From an uncultured Paracoccaceae bacterium (GTDB lineage: Bacteria; Pseudomonadota; Alphaproteobacteria; Rhodobacterales; Rhodobacteraceae): a DNA stretch of 16,817 nt. The position numbers and the translations under genes are program-made. Below, piece by piece: positions 14,341-16,817 of this stretch (the first letter of the stretch is position 1; the number at the start of each line of letters is the position of its first letter). Under the pieces are notes generated by a model. It was given only the letters and a program-made list of their open reading frames with translations, was not told the DNA's origin and searched no databases. The DNA is taken from positions 1 to 16,817 of the forward strand of contig CALHST010000128.1 of the NCBI GenBank assembly GCA_938038825.1, given 5' to 3'.

Positions 14341-15141
14341 ATGGCCGGCGCAAAAAACCACGACTACCATATCCTGAACCCCTCTGTGTGGCCCTTTTGG
14401 GGGGCACTTGCGGGCTTTATTATGCTCTCCGGGGCCGTGCTTTGGATGCACGAAGTGACACCTTGGCTCTTCTGGGCAGGCTTTGTCGGCGTTCTTTACG
14501 TCATGTACGCCTGGTGGGCTGAAGTTGTGGCCGAAAGCCACATCGGCGACCATACTCCTGTCGTGCGGATTGGCCTGCGCTATGGCTTTATCTTGTTCAT
14601 CATGTCCGAGATTATGTTTTTTGCCGCGTGGTTCTGGTCGTTCTTCAAGCACGTCATGTACCCGATGGAAGAATACTTTGGCACAGAATATGTCGCGCCA
14701 GAGATCTATCCAGTGGATGCCTTTCACTTGCCTTTGATCAACACGCTGGTCCTGTTGCTGTCTGGTTGTGCGGTCACATGGGCGCACCACGTACTGGTGC
14801 ACGGCGGGCCACGTAAAGACATCATCAATGGTCTGGCCATTGGTATTGTTCTTGGGATCGCGTTCACGGGTTTGCAGGCTTATGAATATGCGCATCTTCT
14901 GCACGAAGGTTGGGAATTTGGCGGCGACGAGTTCTATTCGAACTTCTTCATGGCCACAGGGTTCCATGGCTTCCACGTGGTCATCGGTACGATCTTCCTG
15001 ACTGTTTGCTTGTTCCGCGCGATGAAAGGCCATTTCACCGCAGAGCGTCACGTTGGTTTCGAAGCAGCAGCCTGGTACTGGCACTTCGTTGACGTGGTGT
15101 GGTTGTTCCTGTTCTTCGCAGTCTACCTCTGGGGCATTTAA
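14341..15141 (+). CDS. coxC: Cytochrome c oxidase subunit III
   Basis: Seven-helix inner-membrane subunit that stabilises turnover of the aa3 oxidase; 266 residues. The hydrophobic spans match the family, with SEIMFFAAWFWSFFKH in the third helix and the HxxxHGFHVVIG region near the end, finishing in AAWYWHFVDVVWLFLFFAVY. The start MAGAKNHDYHILNPSVWPF is the standard N-terminus and has AGAAGGA 7 nt upstream. A strong terminator lies about 50 nt after the stop, so this is probably the last gene of the main transcript. Confidence 0.97.
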   Translation: MAGAKNHDYHILNPSVWPFWGALAGFIMLSGAVLWMHEVTPWLFWAGFVGVLYVMYAWWAEVVAESHIGDHTPVVRIGLRYGFILFIMSEIMFFAAWFWSFFKHVMYPMEEYFGTEYVAPEIYPVDAFHLPLINTLVLLLSGCAVTWAHHVLVHGGPRKDIINGLAIGIVLGIAFTGLQAYEYAHLLHEGWEFGGDEFYSNFFMATGFHGFHVVIGTIFLTVCLFRAMKGHFTAERHVGFEAAAWYWHFVDVVWLFLFFAVYLWGI

Positions 15142-15190
15142 GCGTGCCTTTGGGCCTTGGCTTTTGCCGGGCCAGACACTAAGCATCATC

Positions 15191-15225
15191 GGCGCGCGAG
15201 GGAGGCCTGGCGCGCCTTATTTTTT
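15191..15225 (+). terminator. Intrinsic terminator after coxC
   Basis: GGCGCGC (15191-15197) pairs with GCGCGCC (15210-15216). After one G-G mismatch, AGG and CCT extend the stem around a GAGG loop. TTATTTTTT follows at once (15217-15225). This is a strong rho-independent signal for the oxidase operon, only 15 nt before the preferred surf1 ATG. Confidence 0.85.
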
Positions 15226-15240
15226 GGGGACACGGGCACG

Positions 15241-15921
15241 ATGCAGCGGGTTGGTTTTGCAGCTCTGATCGGGTTGGGCGGCTTGGCTGTTCTGATCTAC
15301 TTGGGGGTGTGGCAGGTTCAACGCCTTGCATGGAAGCAAGATCTGCTGGCGCAAATTTCCGCGCAAATTTCTGCGGACCCAATACAGCTACATGCTGCCC
15401 TTTTGGGCCAGGCACCCCGCTATACGCCCGTGTCAACGCAAGGGGTATTGGGTGAAAGTCACATTCGAATGCTGGCGTCCCGCAAATCGATCGGTCCTGT
15501 TTTCCGGATCATTCGCCCCTTTGATGCTGCTGAAGTTGGACGCATCCTGATTGACACCGGGTGGATCAAAGACGGTCAGGATCTGCCCGACGCTCCGAAC
15601 GATGTGGTGGTTCTTACCGGTAACCTAGATGACCCGATTGAGGCCGACGGGTTTACGCCTGATCCTGATCTGAAAAACAACATGTGGTTTGCACGAGATG
15701 TGCCAGCCATGGCCCAGGCGCTGGATACGCAGCCCATTCTGATTGTGCTGCGTGAACCCGCGCAACCAGACTTGGGCGTGACCCCATGGCCGGTTAGCCC
15801 AGACGGTATTCCCAATGACCATCTGCAATATGCGATCACGTGGTTTTCACTCGCCTTTATCTGGGCGGGTATGACATTTGCATTCGTGCGGCGCGTTCCG
15901 CGCACAACCAAGGAAGTCTGA
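15241..15921 (+). CDS. surf1: SURF1-family cytochrome oxidase assembly factor
   Basis: Inner-membrane protein that helps place heme a in subunit I (Shy1 in yeast, Surf1 in Paracoccus). From the ATG at 15241 it has 226 residues. An N-terminal transmembrane helix leads into LGVWQVQRLAWK, the G-x-W-Q family signature, and a second helix near the C-terminus follows NDHLQYAITWFSLAF. A TTG at 15157 in the same frame would add 28 residues, but these are polar, would include the terminator hairpin and have no family likeness. The chosen start has only a distant GGGGA as ribosome site. A 12-bp tandem duplication (15349-15372) encodes a doubled AQIS. thrC follows after 3 nt. Confidence 0.93.
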   Translation: MQRVGFAALIGLGGLAVLIYLGVWQVQRLAWKQDLLAQISAQISADPIQLHAALLGQAPRYTPVSTQGVLGESHIRMLASRKSIGPVFRIIRPFDAAEVGRILIDTGWIKDGQDLPDAPNDVVVLTGNLDDPIEADGFTPDPDLKNNMWFARDVPAMAQALDTQPILIVLREPAQPDLGVTPWPVSPDGIPNDHLQYAITWFSLAFIWAGMTFAFVRRVPRTTKEV

Positions 15922-15924
15922 GAG

Positions 15925-16817
15925 ATGAAGTATGTCTCCACCCGGGGCCAAGCGCCCATTCTGAATTTCGAAGATACGATGTTGTCAGGACTGGCGCGGG
16001 ACGGTGGGTTGTACGTGCCCGAAACAATCCCACAGCTGACATCGGATCAGATCGCCGCAATGGCGGGTCAGTCTTACGAACAAATCGCTTATACAGTGAT
16101 GCGCCCCTTTGTTGGCGACACGTTCACCGATGACGAATTCCGCGGCCTGATCGACAAGGCCTATGCTGGCTTTGGCCATGCTGCCCGCGCACCCTTGGTG
16201 CAGCTGGGGCAGGGGCATTTTCTGCTGGAACTCTTCCACGGCCCCACACTGGCCTTCAAAGACTTCGCGATGCAGCTTATTGGTCAGTTGTTCCAAGCAG
16301 CATTGGCGAAACGCGGGGACCGCGTGACCATTGTTGGTGCAACCTCCGGTGATACGGGTTCTGCTGCAATCGAAGCGTTTCAGGGCTTGGACAATGTGGA
16401 TGTATTTATCCTTTATCCGCACGGTCGGGTGTCCGAAGTGCAACGCCGCCAGATGACCACACCGACCGCCTTGAATGTGCACGCGCTGGCGCTGGATGGG
16501 GATTTTGATGATTGTCAGGCGCGCCTTAAGGACATGTTCAATGATTTTGAGTTCCGCGATGGCGTGAAATTGGCGGGCGTGAATTCGATCAACTGGGCAA
16601 GGGTTTTGGCGCAAGTCGTCTATTACTTCTCGTCTGCAGTGTCTGTCGGCGCGCCACATCGCGCAGTTAGTTTCACAGTGCCCACAGGGAATTTTGGCGA
16701 CATCTTCGCAGGATACATCGCCAAATCCATGGGTTTGCCTGTGGACAAACTGGTGGTTGCCACCAACCAGAATGACATTTTGCACCGCGCGCTCAGCGGG
16801 CAGGGGTATCACAAGGG
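15925..16817 (+). CDS. thrC: Threonine synthase (3' end outside window)
   Basis: PLP enzyme that turns O-phosphohomoserine into threonine plus phosphate in the cytoplasm. The window holds 297 complete residues of a protein usually near 460. The N-terminus MKYVSTRGQAP and GLARDGGLYVPE are typical. The PLP lysine is Lys112 in FHGPTLAFKDFAMQ, and the phosphate-binding loop reads GATSGDTGSAA. PTGNFGDIFAGY (about 252-263) is also conserved. The start lies 3 nt after surf1 with GGAAG upstream, so the two genes form one transcription unit. surf1-thrC is a recurrent alphaproteobacterial order without an obvious functional link. Confidence 0.97.
   Translation, partial: MKYVSTRGQAPILNFEDTMLSGLARDGGLYVPETIPQLTSDQIAAMAGQSYEQIAYTVMRPFVGDTFTDDEFRGLIDKAYAGFGHAARAPLVQLGQGHFLLELFHGPTLAFKDFAMQLIGQLFQAALAKRGDRVTIVGATSGDTGSAAIEAFQGLDNVDVFILYPHGRVSEVQRRQMTTPTALNVHALALDGDFDDCQARLKDMFNDFEFRDGVKLAGVNSINWARVLAQVVYYFSSAVSVGAPHRAVSFTVPTGNFGDIFAGYIAKSMGLPVDKLVVATNQNDILHRALSGQGYHK

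Noticed and set aside
14335..15189. Minus-strand open frame (284 codons) opposite coxC
   Set aside because: It mirrors a full subunit III gene, and the product is highly polar and unlike any family I know.
15157..15240. Upstream TTG start for surf1
   Set aside because: The extension is polar, lacks family likeness and would make the terminator hairpin coding; ATG 15241 starts directly at the membrane helix.
1..16817. Defence system, prophage, transposon, CRISPR array or RNA gene
   Set aside because: All coding space is taken by recognisable core genes, and no transposase, integrase, repeat-spacer pattern or tRNA-like fold was seen.

Overview
The window is chromosomal DNA from an alphaproteobacterium, most likely a marine Rhodobacteraceae (Roseobacter group). 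This is inferred from gene order: a cytochrome oxidase cluster in the Paracoccus/Rhodobacter arrangement (coxB, ctaB, a small orf, ctaG, coxC, surf1, then thrC), dprA directly before topA, and a nasTS-controlled nitrate ABC transporter. I saw no tRNA, rRNA, IS element, phage gene or CRISPR array. Both edges cut genes: an ABC ATPase on the left and thrC on the right.

Region 1 (1-5654, minus strand) is a nitrate uptake and sensing module. Reading right to left it holds nasT (ANTAR antiterminator), nasS (cytoplasmic nitrate sensor, 4-nt overlap), a 255-nt leader, nrtA (periplasmic binding protein), nrtB (permease) and a gene with two ABC ATPase domains in one chain that runs off the left edge. 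The leader is the most informative non-coding stretch. It carries a strong intrinsic terminator with seven U residues just before nrtA. Upstream lie hairpins with six-base loops that have A at position 1 and G at position 4, the signature of ANTAR-protein RNA targets. A third such hairpin overlaps the 5' arm of the terminator, so its folding would exclude termination. The expected logic from studied NasS-NasT systems is that nitrate binding to NasS frees NasT, which binds the leader and lets transcription run into nrtA.

Region 2 (5655-11518, minus strand) holds housekeeping genes: tldD (metalloprotease), dprA (ssDNA-binding RecA loader) and topA (topoisomerase I with a Lys/Ala-rich tail). A hairpin follows topA at once. 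The approximately 300-nt gap between topA and nasT holds an inverted repeat that may be an operator.

Region 3 (11702-16817, plus strand) is the aa3-type cytochrome c oxidase cluster without subunit I. It contains coxB (subunit II, complete CuA site), ctaB (heme O synthase), a 55-residue membrane protein that overlaps both neighbours, ctaG (Cox11 copper chaperone), coxC (subunit III), surf1 (assembly factor) and thrC (threonine synthase, partial). A nested perfect inverted repeat lies between coxB and ctaB. A strong intrinsic terminator lies between coxC and surf1 and ends only 15 nt before the preferred surf1 start, which suggests surf1-thrC is expressed at a lower or separately set level.

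Nothing here is clearly a new system. The best candidates for something undescribed are the three-hairpin ANTAR leader, the fused two-domain ATPase with an altered switch histidine, and the nested repeat between coxB and ctaB.
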